A stretch of 64,000 nt of DNA from the NCBI RefSeq assembly GCF_034702125.1, contig NW_026945687.1, positions 882,851 through 946,850 of the forward strand. The letters are read 5' to 3'. Every line of letters starts with the position of its first letter. Position 1 is the first letter of the stretch. Source of the stretch: Engraulis encrasicolus (taxonomy: Eukaryota > Chordata > Actinopteri > Clupeiformes > Engraulidae). The notes under the pieces are model-generated. The model had not been told where the DNA came from, ran no database searches, and was given only the letters and a program-made list of their open reading frames with translations. A program made the position numbers and the translations under genes. This document shows positions 1 through 11,926 of the stretch, piece by piece.

Positions 1-342
1 TTTCTGGACATTGCCATCGTGAACGCCTTTGTACTTCATTCCTGTATGGCAGCAGAGAGGCATGAGACCCCCCTTACACAGAAGGCGTTCCGGGAGGCCC
101 TGGTGTTGGAGCTGAAGGCAGCGGGGTCACCTTCAACTGGCCCTCCTCCATCACCTGCTCCAGCTCCCCAAGGTGCACATCACAAACTGAGGCACTACAC
201 GGAAGATGGCACAGCAGGGAGGCGGAGGTGTGTGAACTGTTCCCTGAAGAGCACCACAGAGTGCACTTCATGCCAGGTAGTGCTGTGCTTTACGGTGAAG
301 AGGGACTGCTACAATGAGTGGCATACAAAGAACAATTTGTAG
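1..342 (+). CDS. piggyBac-type transposase, C-terminal fragment
   Basis: The frame is open from the first base, so the protein begins outside the window; the stop is at 340-342. The opening residues (LDIAIVNAF) match the end of the piggyBac DDE transposase domain, where an aliphatic segment precedes a basic linker. The last third holds a Cys/His cluster (CVNC, CTSC, a further Cys pair, then a terminal His) spaced like the C-terminal zinc-binding domain that piggyBac transposases use to bind their inverted repeats. The linker is Pro/Ser rich. The catalytic Asp residues would lie upstream and cannot be seen. It could be an active transposon copy or a domesticated PGBD-type gene; the C-terminus alone does not separate these. 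The stop is followed within 50 bases by a large (CA)n tract. Confidence 0.75.
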   Translation, partial: FLDIAIVNAFVLHSCMAAERHETPLTQKAFREALVLELKAAGSPSTGPPPSPAPAPQGAHHKLRHYTEDGTAGRRRCVNCSLKSTTECTSCQVVLCFTVKRDCYNEWHTKNNL

Positions 343-384
343 GACTCCCCCCTCCCCCTCTCCCCCCTACTTCTCTTTCTCTCA

Positions 385-569
<185 letters not shown>

Positions 570-646
570 GGGAAGAAAGAATGATGCTGGACTTCCGGAC
601 TGGATTTCATTTTCACACTTTTCATTGCCACATGGCATGGTTTGCA

Positions 647-2057
<1,411 letters not shown>

Positions 2058-2065
2058 GTCTAAAC

Positions 2066-2396
2066 CAGGGGCAGGGCACCTTTTTCATTTGAGGGGCCAC
2101 TTCAAAGTCCTTCAACGACCATGTAAGTCCTCCAAGGGCCGTACTATGAACACAAAAAAGGGATTCCCCCCAGCTTTTTTGGCCTATATTGAAGGTGGCC
2201 AGCTTTACAACAGACCCCACCTTCTCTTGGTCCCTTGAATATAACTTAATTGTATTGCTGATGTAATTTCTAAGATGCCTTTACAAAATATGTCATATTT
2301 CACGTGAAGCTGTACAACATTAATATTATATTGGGGAGAGGATAAGATGGCCTGAGGGGCCGTAAACGGCCCTTGAGACATGGTTCCCCACCCCTG
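2066..2396. mobile_element. non-autonomous hAT-like MITE
   Basis: Begins CAGGGGCAGGG and ends CCCCACCCCTG, giving imperfect inverted termini of hAT type. The flanking octamers GTCTAAAC (2058-2065) and ACCTAAAC (2397-2404) agree at 6 of 8 positions, as expected of an aged 8-bp target duplication. At 331 bp it has no coding capacity. Confidence 0.75.
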
Positions 2397-2493
2397 ACCT
2401 AAACAGATGTTGTAACAACAGTGTGTTAACCAATATTGGAAAACAATTCAGAAACAAAATGTGTGTGATGTACTAGCATTTATTAAGTGTGTT

Positions 2494-2594
2494 TCATAAT
2501 TGCAACGATTTCACAATGGTTGTCGACAGCAGATCCTCTGGGGTGAACTTGTGGTGGTAGGATGCAGGCAGGAGCGTACTGTACACATCTTCAG
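2494..2594 (-). CDS. candidate terminal coding exon of an unrecognised gene
   Basis: On the minus strand a good acceptor (TTATTGTTACAG) precedes 101 bases that read, after two leading bases, as 32 codons and a TGA. The peptide contains PASYHHKFTPEDLLSTTIV and ends KSLQL. An AATAAA-type poly(A) signal lies just beyond the stop, near 2478-2484. Acceptor, open frame, stop and poly(A) signal together make a plausible 3' exon. It needs a preceding exon ending in phase 1, which the exon candidate at 2930-3019 supplies. I do not recognise the protein. It may belong with the other minus-strand exons at 3.5-4.0 kb, but no single reading frame joins all of them. Confidence 0.45.
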
Positions 2595-2929
2595 CTGTAA
2601 CAATAAACACAAATCCAATAGCAAAATAATTAATGTAAGAATCATACCATCACACAAAGTGAAACGAGAGCTTAGTGTGCAGACTTGATTTTCAGCAACC
2701 AAATAAGGCACACGCAAAGTTCTCAGGAATATGTAGGCCAAGGGTAGACAGCCTATGTGACGTCGAGTGCCAATGACCGTACCACCCCTTAGCCATGCAG
2801 AGAGCTTAGGCTTAGAACAGCAGTAGTGCACCTCACTTCCCAAGCACATAACATGTCTCATAGCAGTAGTGTAGGTATGTTTTTGATATATTGATATGTA
2901 CTAATGTCCCCTCAGACTGCTGTGCATAC

Positions 2930-3019
2930 CGAGATGATCTGACCGGTGGTGGTGGAGGTGGTTTGGTTTGGGTGCTGGCATGCAGCGAGGGGGTGTCACA
3001 CAGACGACTGTGATGTGCC
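2930..3019 (-). CDS. candidate exon, paralogous copy of the exon at 3839-3953
   Basis: Minus-strand acceptor TCTGTTTGTCTTTCAG and donor CTCG/GTATGC bound 90 bases. In the frame compatible with the downstream terminal exon (one base supplied from upstream) it is open and Pro/His rich (PAPKPNHLHHHRSDHL). In phase 0, the phase left by the exon at 3509-3674, it has an early TGA. Exon and flanking intron resemble those at 3839-3953, so the two arose by local duplication. Whether either is still spliced cannot be told from sequence. Confidence 0.35.
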
Positions 3020-3054
3020 CTGAAAGACAAACAGAATATGCACCAAATCAAACG

Positions 3055-3426
3055 CAGTGTTGGGGGTAACACATTACAAAAGTAATTAATTACGGCCAGG
3101 TTTCCCAAACAGGGGTGTGAGCACCCCTGGGGGTGCGTGGCCTACCACAAGAGGACCATCACTTAGGGGTTGCGCAAACCACATTGAAATGTACAAGGGG
3201 GTGCACATGGAAAAAAGTTCGGAAACCACAATGTAATGCATTACTTTTGTAAATCACCAGATCCATATTTTGGCAATTATTTTGGCTAAAGTAACTGAAG
3301 TAATGCAAAATAACTGTAATGGCCTACATACATTTAGTAATATTATGATGTGAGGGATTATTTTTAAATGACAGTAACGTGTAATCGGTAATGTATTGCA
3401 GCTTTTCAGTAACTTGCTGAACACTG
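3055..3426. mobile_element. hAT-like MITE with a smaller nested element
   Basis: Termini CAGTGTTGGGGGTAAC and TTGCTGAACACTG are inverted. The flanking octamers ATCAAACG (3047-3054) and ATCAGACG (3427-3434) match at 7 of 8. The paralogous segment near 3981-3990 carries the uninterrupted site ATCAAACGACACA, which serves as an empty-site control. A second small element (about 3099-3229, ends GGTTTCCCAAAC and GTTCGGAAACC) sits inside it. Confidence 0.8.
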
Positions 3427-3508
3427 ATCAGACGACACATAAAGCAAGTTAGGCCTATGTGCATCCAAACATTCTGTTTATAAACATTGATCAGCTCAAG
3501 ACACTTAC

Positions 3509-3674
3509 CTTTCTCCAAATGCCAGATATCAAGGGGTCAGGTGGTGTTGTGATGCTGTCCTCTTCCTCCTCTAACCTGGATTTTTTATTTGACCTTGGTT
3601 GGACTGGTGTTGAGGTTGGAAGGGTCCATGGTGCATCTGTTTTTATCTTGACACTTCTCTTTGTGGAAATCTCA
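3509..3674 (-). CDS. candidate internal exon, acidic/Pro-rich peptide
   Basis: Minus-strand acceptor CATTCCAG precedes 166 bases ending in a canonical donor AGAAAG/GTAAGT. With the phase-2 end of the upstream exon (3839-3953), the joining codon is CGT and the frame stays open for 55 codons. The peptide is basic at first (STKRSVKIK), then Pro/Thr rich, then acidic (RLEEEEDS), and ends ISGIWRK. Low-complexity acidic tails of this kind follow the THAP domain in many fish THAP proteins, which would fit the THAP exons elsewhere in the window; that link is inference only. Phase compatibility and two good splice sites are the main support. Confidence 0.45.
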
Positions 3675-3716
3675 CTGGAATGGCACCTCTATAACAACAT
3701 AATAAGCTACAGATAA

Positions 3717-4000
3717 GTCAAATGAGGCACACACGATGTTCCCAGGAATATAGGCTAATGGTAAGGCATTTCACTTCACATGCAACATTTGACAGTGTCA
3801 TACCATTAGTACAGGTATATGTTTGATACATTACTAACCGTTGCTCTGGTAGTGATAACGCATGCCCCATCGACGGCTGATCTTCTGGCTGTTGGTGGAG
3901 GTGGCACGGTTTGGATGCTGAGCGAAGAGCGTTACACCGACGCCTGAAGTGCTCTGAAAGACAAGCAGGATACACACCTAATCAAACGACACAACGCAAT
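3717..4000. repeat. second copy of a duplicated exon-plus-intron segment
   Basis: This stretch aligns base for base in many blocks with about 2690-3054: a shared GAGGCACAC start, the GGAATAT...GG-AA-GGTA block, the exon core and the TTGTCTTTCAG acceptor. The copies have diverged by many substitutions and small indels, so the duplication is not recent. Confidence 0.7.
3839..3953 (-). CDS. candidate internal exon (upstream copy)
   Basis: Acceptor CTGCTTGTCTTTCAG and donor CAACG/GTTAGT on the minus strand bound 115 bases. In the frame that joins to the exon at 3509-3674, it encodes a Cys/His-containing peptide (HFRRRCNALRSASKPCHLH) followed by PEDQPSMGHALSLPEQ. Its paralogue at 2930-3019 has a homologous frame. 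No known domain was recognised. The consistent phase with the next exon argues for a real, perhaps decaying, gene. Confidence 0.4.
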
Positions 4001-5758
4001 ACATCCAGCCGCTTCCATTTAGACGACGTGGCATTGATCGCAATGTTTTGAGTGAAACAGCAAAACTGACTAGACAGAGCATCGTATCCTATGTCCCATC
4101 AGTCCTTATAGAATCTGGTTCTAATGAGGCGAATTTTTTTACTCAAAAGCCATAAAGTGCGATAGCATTGAATATCTTAGCTGCTGGGCAATGCAAGGAC
4201 AGACGGCCCTTGCATTGCCTAGAACTACAGTATGTAAACAACAGACAACGTCTCGTCCTGAATTCTTGTTTGAACAGGCCTGTAGTTGAGTGGTGCTAGG
4301 GGAAATTCTGGGTTGTCTATTATGTGCTCGAAATGCATTAAACAAATTGTTTATATTGTTCTCGGGCTATGTTTATCTCTCCTCCGAGTCAACCGCATAG
4401 CAGCTGGTGAAATCACACACACACGACCATGCATGCTAGCTACAGAAAGCAATATCTTTGCACCAAGAAGACGTTGACAGGAGTACGATGAGCTATTTGC
4501 AGATTACGGTACGGAGGGAGGGTGTCTACACATCTGATGCACGCCAAAACATACACGCTTTGGTCATAATACGAATGACATTCAACTTAGAATTAAGTTG
4601 CTTAACAAATCGACAGACCAAACACCAAACATAGCTAGAGCTCTATTTACATATTGATCAACAAGAGCTAATAACAAGCTAGCATATCGTACACCTCAGT
4701 CATTTTGGTCAAACAGCCACAGAGCTCTTGTACTTTTTTTTATTTTACTTACCAAAACTGCAGAGCTTCCGACAGAATACGGATTAGTACATCCAAAGGC
4801 ACAACAAGACCTAAGTATTAGGAAAGTGAATCAATGAAATAATCCATCAAAGTCGTGATGAAGTTGTTCAAAGTAGGGACTTCCCTGGAGGGACTTTTTG
4901 GCACGACACCGGCGCGGGACTGACTGAGTCGAACGTCTCCTTGACGACGCCCTGTCAATCAAAAAATAATTCTAAAGAATGTTAACTGTCAATCAACCCA
5001 GATAACAGCGCTCATTGGTCATTTAAACTATTTTAATAACACTTTCAAACAAGGGGTCGGTCAAAAAAGAATACCGGGGTGGTTTGAAAGGGACGGGAAA
5101 CTATCGTTTGAAAGAAACAGAGCATGCATGGCATGAATTGCTTCGGAGGTACATTGCTTTAAGTCGCACATAGAGAAGCATGGAAAAAGGCACTCTACTA
5201 CATACTTCCGCCGCGTTGATGGCGACGTCCCGCCCCCCGCCGTTGCATCACAACAGAGTAGAACGTACCTTATCCCCTTACTTACTGTATCATTGATTAA
5301 GACCAATTGGTCGCATATTGAGCCTAAAATTTTGACCGTGCGAGAAAGAAAAATAAAACGGGCACACCTGTACGAGTATGCATTCAACCCTTTCATTCGC
5401 ATTTTGCTTCTGAGTTCGAGTGCATGATTGTGAGAGCTGCTCATTTTTTCCACAGCCTGTCTGATAGACAGCATCAAACTCCATTGGGAACGCACTTCAA
5501 AAAAGACGGTCAATGTTGCTTGAATTCCGTGTTGGCTAAGATTGAGCCATCTCTGCTCCCGTAGCTTAGAAAAAAAAAAACAGAATCGCTTCGCACAGAT
5601 CCCTGGCGGCAACAAACAGTTACAAAGCGCGCATGCCTCATCTCCCAGTCGGATGTTCTGTGCCAACACTTCTTACAGCTTTTCGAAATGGACTGCTGTT
5701 TAAAACGTTCAAATGCGGGAGTTTGCATTGCTAACAGGAAACCTCTTTGATCCGATAG
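4001..5758. other. unassigned region; one THAP-like first-exon candidate and one unrecognised frame
   Basis: At about 4744-4814 on the minus strand, CCAFGCTNPYSVGSSAVL precedes a good GTAAGT donor and resembles the first zinc-ligand segment of THAP domains (C-x2-4-C), but no in-frame Met is visible. A minus-strand frame at 5061-5669 (about 200 codons, no recognised domain, Cys and Ser rich) may be chance. The GC-richer stretch 4890-5250 could be an old promoter. Confidence 0.25.
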
Positions 5759-5834
5759 TGAAATAGCCACTCGGTTTGCTAACTCATGTGGTTTAATGAA
5801 ATAGCCACTCGGTTTGCTAACTCATGTGGTTTAA
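5759..5834. repeat. 38-bp tandem duplication
   Basis: Two adjacent identical 38-base units (5759-5796 and 5797-5834), each starting TGAAATAGCCACTCGG and ending GGTTTAA. Confidence 0.97.
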
Positions 5835-6313
5835 AGGACGTCGTTGTTTGAGCTGTTTTGGCGTTTCCCAAACCGCTGTCTTCGCAATGACTTCGCAAAA
5901 AAATGCAATCGCAATCAAAGTAATCAAGTCAAAATATAGTTCGAGGAGCATTCACAAGTAGTGTGCAGTGCGCGCAAATTTAAAGTCTAGTTGGTCCAGT
6001 AGCTACCGGTGCTGTAGGCTATCAAAGAGCAGCCAACACAGTGAGATAATTTTGCTGCTCCCAGTTTAATTTCACACCGTTCCAACCCATGCGTTTGAGG
6101 AAACAAAAACTAGGCTATAATAAAGCCCGTTGGATTAACGTGTTGTAGGCTATGTTTAAGATTTAGTCAATCTAGTTCAGTAAGCATGTGATTTACATGC
6201 TTTTAATCACGAAGTTATAGCCTAATAATAATAATAATAATAACAATAATAATGATAATAGGCCTAATAATAGTAGGCTAATAGTAATGGGAACTGTGAT
6301 TTATGGCATATAG
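5835..6313. other. unassigned; short (AAT)n microsatellite
   Basis: No gene is seen. An imperfect AAT-type microsatellite lies at about 6222-6275. Confidence 0.7.
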
Positions 6314-8399
6314 CAGTGGTTCCCAACACTTTTTGCACTGGGACCATTTTATCCTGAACTTTTGGGGACCACATTTTTTTCACAACCAAAACCATGACTG
6401 AGCAAACTTGCTGGCTATAAAAAAAACAGTGGATATTTCTGACAGTATAAGACTACAATAGCTATGGATTGTTAACACATTGAGTACCGACGACGTAATA
6501 ATGCGTTTTTCACGCCCATGCGTTCTATACCAAATCGTAAAAATACGTTTTTGCATTTAAATATCATATTTTGAATCTACACCCTTCAATGGACAATATA
6601 TGTGATTTTGGTAGCTCTGTGATGGACATAAATGACAACATTTGCAGTCAAAAGTTGTTTGATTGTTATGATGTTTGAGTGTGATGATTTGGACATTTTA
6701 ATTTATCTTACCAAGATGTCTGGATGCCAACCATAGACTATCTGTAATAGGCTCCTAATGATCGCGCTGCCTGCATTGATTTCCCTAGTACGGTCACTGT
6801 AGCATGTGTTGTCTCTGACTTCACGCAGACTTCACAGAGACCATTATATCGTGCCTGGAGTATCTTGAACTTTCTGGACTTGCTAGACCTTTACCAGATC
6901 CTTGGATCCAAATGGCACCCGAGATGTGATTGGAGTAATGCGCTCCGATTTGGACATTTGATCGCCAAAAAGATAAGCTTCTGTGTCTTCCTGTATGTGA
7001 GAAGCCAGGGGAGGTAGATGGACACTCCCAACTGAGATCGCTCCCGGACGTGTAGTCCACTAGCTCCGTTATATGGCGGTGGGATCGATAGTCTGGCTAG
7101 TGGGAGCGAGCCGACCGGGGAGCGTCCTGCGTTGGGAGTGACAATCAGGGAATCGAAGCCAGAAGCTAGCATGGCTACATATCATATGGATCGGATGGGC
7201 TAGGCTACATCTAAGCATCATATCATTTGGATTTGTTGTCAATGTTGGGCTATTATTTCGGGAGTCATCGGGAGCTATTTTAGCAAATGTCTCACCCTCT
7301 GCATGTGTGCAAAGAGTTTGTGTTCTGTCCACGTGAAAAACGGGGACTTCAAAGGGCATCGATTGCCGGTGTCGTAGTGTGACAGAGCAGGAGGTGTGCT
7401 GCCGTATTCGTGAATCGTGCTATGTTGTTGTTTCCCTAGTACGATCGGTAGCTTGTATTGTGTCTGACTTCACGCAATAGGTAAACACAGAGACCATTGT
7501 ATATCGTGCCAGGAGTATCTTGAACTTTCTGGGCTTGCTACCTTTACCAGATCCTTGGATCAAAATGGCACCCGAATTGTAATTGGAGCAATGCGCTCCA
7601 ATTTGGAAGTTTGATCGCCAACCAGATAAGTTTATTTGATTATTCACCCCCATGTTGAACTGTCTTCCTGTATGTGAAAAGCCAGAAGCTAGCATAGATG
7701 GCTACATATGGATCGGATGGGCTACATCTAAGCATCATATCATTGGGATTTGTTGTCAATGTTGGGCTATTATTTCGGGAGTCATCGGGAACTATTTTAG
7801 CAAATGTCCGACCTTCTGCATGTGTGCAAAGAGTTTGTGTTCAGTCTGTGTGAAAAACGTGGATTTCGAAGGGCTTTGATTGCCGGTGTCGTAGTGGTAT
7901 AGAGCAGGAGGTGTGTCTTGACGAGCAGGAAGATGCGTGTCAGAGCTAACCTTGCACCAAATTGTGATTAAAACCAACTCGTCCCCTTTCAAACTCGTCA
8001 CATTCTGAAGAAGCGCACCCTTCACAAAAACCTCAATATCTCCGATTGTAGCTGAATTCCATGGATACCCGCTTCGGTTTAGCGTGGGTTTACTCTGCAA
8101 TAAAAGCTCGTAGAGACACACCGTTTTCACCTACTAAGAGGGCAGCGTCTCCACTTTCAAACGAGTCATAACATATTTCAGTGGCCCTATCACATAATAC
8201 GCTGTGAGTCTACAAAAAACGTCAAAAAAGGGCTTAGAACACTGGTATTCTACGACATAATTCCGTGAGCACCGCCGGTATTCAATGTGTTAATTAGTGA
8301 TATTTATTGGGTTTTTTTTTTATTTCACATCTAGACATTTCAGGGGAGCCCATTGGAATTCCAGGTGACCCCATTCCCAAGTGTTGGGAAAAAACACTG
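6314..8399. mobile_element. hAT-like element carrying a nested TTAA element
   Basis: The left end is CAGTGGTTCCCAACAC and the right end, read in reverse complement, is CAGTGTTTTTTCCCAACAC. The flanking octamers GCATATAG (6306-6313) and ACATATAG (8400-8407) match at 7 of 8. Without the insertion at 6476-8289 the hAT element would be under 300 bp and non-coding. Confidence 0.85.
6476..8289. mobile_element. non-autonomous piggyBac-type (TTAA) element with internal duplication
   Basis: Flanked by TTAA at 6472-6475 and 8290-8293. The termini CACATTGAGTACCGACG and, in reverse complement, CACATTGAATACCGGCG are inverted. Inside, a long segment (about 6783-7375) is repeated directly at about 7433-7895 with indels. 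No transposase frame is present, so it must have moved in trans. Confidence 0.85.
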
Positions 8400-8407
8400 A
8401 CATATAG

Positions 8408-9165
8408 CCTAGGCCATTGTGCATGAAGATGAAGAAACAAGCAATGGTGCAATAAGCACAGTATTTTACATAAACCCCCCAAATAACAAAAGTGTCACAA
8501 GATTTTTGGAGTGCTCCTAAATTTGTATCTGTGCACCTAAAGTTTTATCCGTGCTCCTAAATTTTTTCATTTAGGGCTTAACGTAGAGCCCTGATATAGG
8601 GGAAAATAATAAAATGGGCATTAACAAAATGAAATAAAAACATCACAAGTAAGAGATTGAGAAGTTTAAATATTTACAATTACCCCGAAAAAAAGGTTTG
8701 AACATTTAAAAAAAAAAATTGAATTGTCCTTCAAAAATTGGAAATAGTCCTTTAAATCCTCAAGAGACGATGTAGAGAGTTCCTTTAAGTTGTTCAAAAA
8801 GAAAAATAGCTCCTTTCAAGCAGTTCAGTTCAAGGCGTTGAAGTCAGTCATAGTCAGTGATGTGACACGAGCAGGCCACAATCCTACCAAATATGCCATG
8901 CGCAATGTAGAACAGGATCACATTCGAATGAGTGGGTGGCTCGCCATCTAGTAGTCGACGAATCCTCAGCAGAATCCAGATCCAGCTCAAAAACTTCACC
9001 TATGTGAACATATGTCATCAGTTAAGTTTGGTGTATTTGATAGGGACAGACACATCATGTAGCCTAGGCTGTACAGCAGCATAACAGAAAAGCATCATAG
9101 CAGTTACAGTCGTAAGCTACACACCCAGGACAATGTTGAATTCCTATCAAATATCATCAGTTTAA
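8408..9165. other. unassigned; possible hAT right end
   Basis: Sequence near 8510-8592 (GTGCTCCTAAATTT motifs, then AGGGCTTAACGTAGAGCCCTG) looks like the right terminus of an older hAT-type element into which the 6314-8399 element may have inserted. I found no left terminus. Confidence 0.3.
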
Positions 9166-10452
9166 CCCTCAAGCGACCGGCCTGTTTTTGCGACTAATCT
9201 GACCGAGCGGGGTCATTTATGACCCCAAGGAGTTTATATAGAAATACCATTATATAAATTATTTTTTGGGGTTCATTCAAATTTATTTACATCTTGCACA
9301 TACTTGTCCCTCATATAAAGCAAAAAAATGTAAATTTGAAGATTTTATTGTTTTGCTAAAAATTTGTCAGACGTACATACGTATATGCTAATTATGATGT
9401 ATGCCCTTATTTGCATATGTAAACATCAAAATACAAAAAACGTCCAATACATTTTTTTCTTCTCTCATCATCAGTAATCAACTGAGAAAGTTTCATGGTG
9501 ATATCTATCATTTACATTTTTTTGCCTATTCACTTGTAGTGGTCTTACCAGAATAATACAGTATATTTATGCTAATTATGGAAATTACTCAAAGTGAAAG
9601 TTTGGGAAACCATGCTAAATTCTATTCATTGGGCCCATAGATTATATTTCTGCAGTAAAACTTCAGGGTACTGAACATTTTTGGGTTCATGAAATTACAA
9701 GATCAGAGAATATGATAATTTACATAGACAAAACCATGTCTCAAACATATAACCTTATGCACACTCAAAATTTCTCTGAAACTTTTTCTGTACATTGTAG
9801 CTGTGAAAAGGTGTCTTCCATATGTATTAGAGCAAAGAAATAATTCAACTGATGCTTCAGCCTTTGTATAGCCATATAATAAGGAAAATTCTAAAAACGC
9901 CATTGATTTCTACACTGATGACTAGTTTCCTCCCTCTTTGTTCATCAGGATGACTTCCATTTCATATTGTCATCATGTGTCTAGGACCACTGTGCCATTA
10001 TATCAACAAATATGGAGCAATAACAGAGGAAATGCTACCTGGGTGCCCTCACAATATGCTTTGTTGGCTATCGCAGGGGTGCCCTATTTATTTATATAAT
10101 ATATTATATTTTAATACTATAAATGTTTATATTATGAATATTTTAGGTCTGCTGACCATGGCCTGCCCCAAGACACAACATACAAAAACCAGAGTTTGAA
10201 AATTACAACAGCAATGGACATTATAATGTTGAGTATCTCATGGATCCTCTCGGGGTCATAAATGACCCCAGAGGTGTTTTGGTTATAAATCCCACATAGA
10301 TGGTCCAAATCTCACAAAAATAATTCTCAACATGCACAACATATGTATTGACAAACTCCTAAAAGGATAAGTTTTTCTGATAAAAATTGCAGAAATGGTG
10401 TATGAAAATATGTGCCCGGGGTCATAAATGACCCCAGTCGGTGGCTTTAGGG
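9166..10452. mobile_element. piggyBac-type (TTAA) MITE with subterminal palindromes
   Basis: TTAA lies on both sides (9162-9165, 10453-10456). The termini are CCCTCAAGCGACCGGCC and, in reverse complement, CCCTAAAGCCACCGACTG. Both ends carry the palindrome GGGGTCATTTATGACCCC just inside, and an extra copy lies near 10254. There is no coding frame. Confidence 0.88.
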
Positions 10453-10709
10453 TTAAACTTAAAGCTGTGCAACATTTAAAATCAATCTTCTCAAAAGAAA
10501 GGCTATGCAAACTGCAAACCTGCAAACACTTTGTTCCTACTGCATTGAATACCATTCAGTTAAATAACCATTATCAAGTAAACAGGGTGAATACTATGAA
10601 ATAACAACATAGTGTACTGAAATTGAGGTAACCTTGCAATTATACATGGGCCCGTACAGGGTTCAACACAATGTTATGAGGAGGGGCAAGACACTGGCAG
10701 CCAGTGAAG

Positions 10710-11073
10710 TAGGGATGCAAATTATCGATTAATTAATTAATCATTAGTTGATAGTGTTATCGATCGACTTACGATTAATTGATAAGTGGCGTTTCCCCCC
10801 TGAAATCTCAATGTTTCTCGGAAAAAAACTACTATATCTAATTTTTTAAATTAAAAATTGAGATAAAATACCACATTTAAATAAATTATTTAATCCAAAG
10901 GTGATTTAAATATTCTCACTATTCACACGCCTCTTCACACACACTCTTCACATGCCCATTTCACCTGGGTCTCTTGTCAGTTGAATTGTCGATTAATTGC
11001 GATTCATGTTTCTTAATCCATTCATACAATGATCGATTAAAGTCGATTATTCGATTAATCGTTTGCATCCCTA
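10710..11073. mobile_element. hAT-like MITE with ATTAATCG-rich inverted ends
   Basis: Starts TAGGGATGCAAATTATCG and ends with the inverted form GTTTGCATCCCTA. The flanks CAGTGAAG and ACCTGAAG share TGAAG. It is AT-rich and non-coding at 364 bp. Confidence 0.8.
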
Positions 11074-11152
11074 ACCTGAAGTCTTTGGGAGTGATAGACA
11101 ATATAAGACTTAGGTTACAACAGTATGGGGAAAAATAGACAAGTTGCCTTAC

Positions 11153-11205
11153 CAAGACGATTGAAACAGAAGAAATACTCGATGGAATACTCCATGGAAT
11201 CCATA
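11153..11205 (-). CDS. candidate small exon (decaying gene)
   Basis: The minus-strand acceptor TTTCTTTTTCAG and donor CTTG/GTAAGG bound 53 bases containing MDSMEYSIEYFFCFNRL. A related stretch on the minus strand near 24945-24985 reads FIEYLFCFNSPYSP, so this exon has a diverged relative on the far side of the 12-kb nested insertion. The domain was not recognised. It lies downstream on the same strand from the THAP-like exon at 11688-11845 and may belong to the same old gene. Confidence 0.35.
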
Positions 11206-11248
11206 CTGAAAAAGAAACACAAAGGACAGGAGAGTCATAACATACACA

Positions 11249-11497
11249 GGGCAGCCGTGGCCTAGTGGTGAGGCAGCTGTGGCCTAGTGATAAGAGAGTT
11301 GGTCTTTCAATCTGGGGGTTGCAGGTTCGAATCCCTCTGACCGCTCCCTACATCTCCATGGCTGAAGTGCCCTTGAAAAGGCACCTAAACCCACATTACT
11401 CCAGGGACTGTAAACAATACCCTGACATATAATAACTAAGTCGCTTTGAATAAAATGAAAGTGTCAGCTAAGTGAAATGTAATGCAATGTAATGACA
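11249..11497 (+). mobile_element. tRNA-derived SINE with L2-type tail
   Basis: The head shows a Pol III split promoter: a box A-like GTGGCCTAGTG and a box B-like GGTTCGAATCC. The tail contains TAAGTCGCTTTGAATAAAAT and (AATGT)-like repeats, as in fish SINEs mobilised by L2-clade LINEs. The first 23 or so bases around box A are duplicated (GCAGCCGTGGCCTAGTG, then GCAGCTGTGGCCTAGTG). Confidence 0.88.
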
Positions 11498-11687
11498 TCA
11501 CAGTTTGAAATCATTGGCTCATGACTCAGGAGGACATGATCAATACAAACAAATATATCTCCAGCACATGCATTAAGTCTTTTGTCTAAAGTAAAATGTA
11601 TTCCATGGCAAACTATTATCAGTTTTCTTTTTTTGTAAAGAGGCTTGGTTAACACATGCCAGTTGAATTATGACTGAACAAACTAAC

Positions 11688-11845
11688 CACGGTCTGCGAA
11701 TGATGATTCTCCTCTTTGGCTTCTCTGAAGTCCAGGCGAACAAAGTTGGCACAGCATCCTTTATTAGCTTTGTCATACCACGGGTGACCTTAACAAAGCA
11801 TTGCTTCTCAAAGTGCTCAGATCAAACCTCGGTCTCAGCGTTGAT
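11688..11845 (-). pseudogene. THAP-domain exon with nonsense codon at a zinc ligand
   Basis: Minus-strand acceptor TTTATGATTACAG and donor GTG/GTTAGT bound 158 bases. The translation contains SEHFEKQCFVKVTRG and then DAVPTLFAW, which match the second half of THAP zinc-finger domains: the C-x2-H ligand pair followed by the conserved AVPTIF box. The codon where the ligand Cys of the CSEHF motif belongs is TGA (plus-strand 11822-11824), so the copy cannot make a full domain. A basic region (KPKRRIIIRRP) follows. The first half of the domain would lie upstream (higher coordinates), where 12952-24842 has been inserted. THAP proteins bind DNA; this one is read as dead. Confidence 0.65.
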
Positions 11846-11926
11846 CTGTAATCATAAATATCAGCATGTATTTTAGTTAGTTCGCAAAACAACTTAATTT
11901 TGGCACAAGTATGCTATAGCAAAGTC

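Noticed and set aside
3950..3965. CLSEHF match to the THAP CSEHF motif at the 3839-3953 exon
   Set aside because: The match spans the splice acceptor (TTTCAG/AGCACTTC), so it is partly intron sequence and a coincidence.
5061..5669. 202-codon minus-strand frame as a gene
   Set aside because: No domain, no supporting splice or promoter signals, and Cys/Ser-rich composition compatible with chance; kept only as a note in the region entry.
11249..11340. tRNA gene
   Set aside because: The box A and box B-like sequences are the head of a SINE: box A is duplicated, the body continues into an L2-type tail, and no cloverleaf acceptor stem closes.
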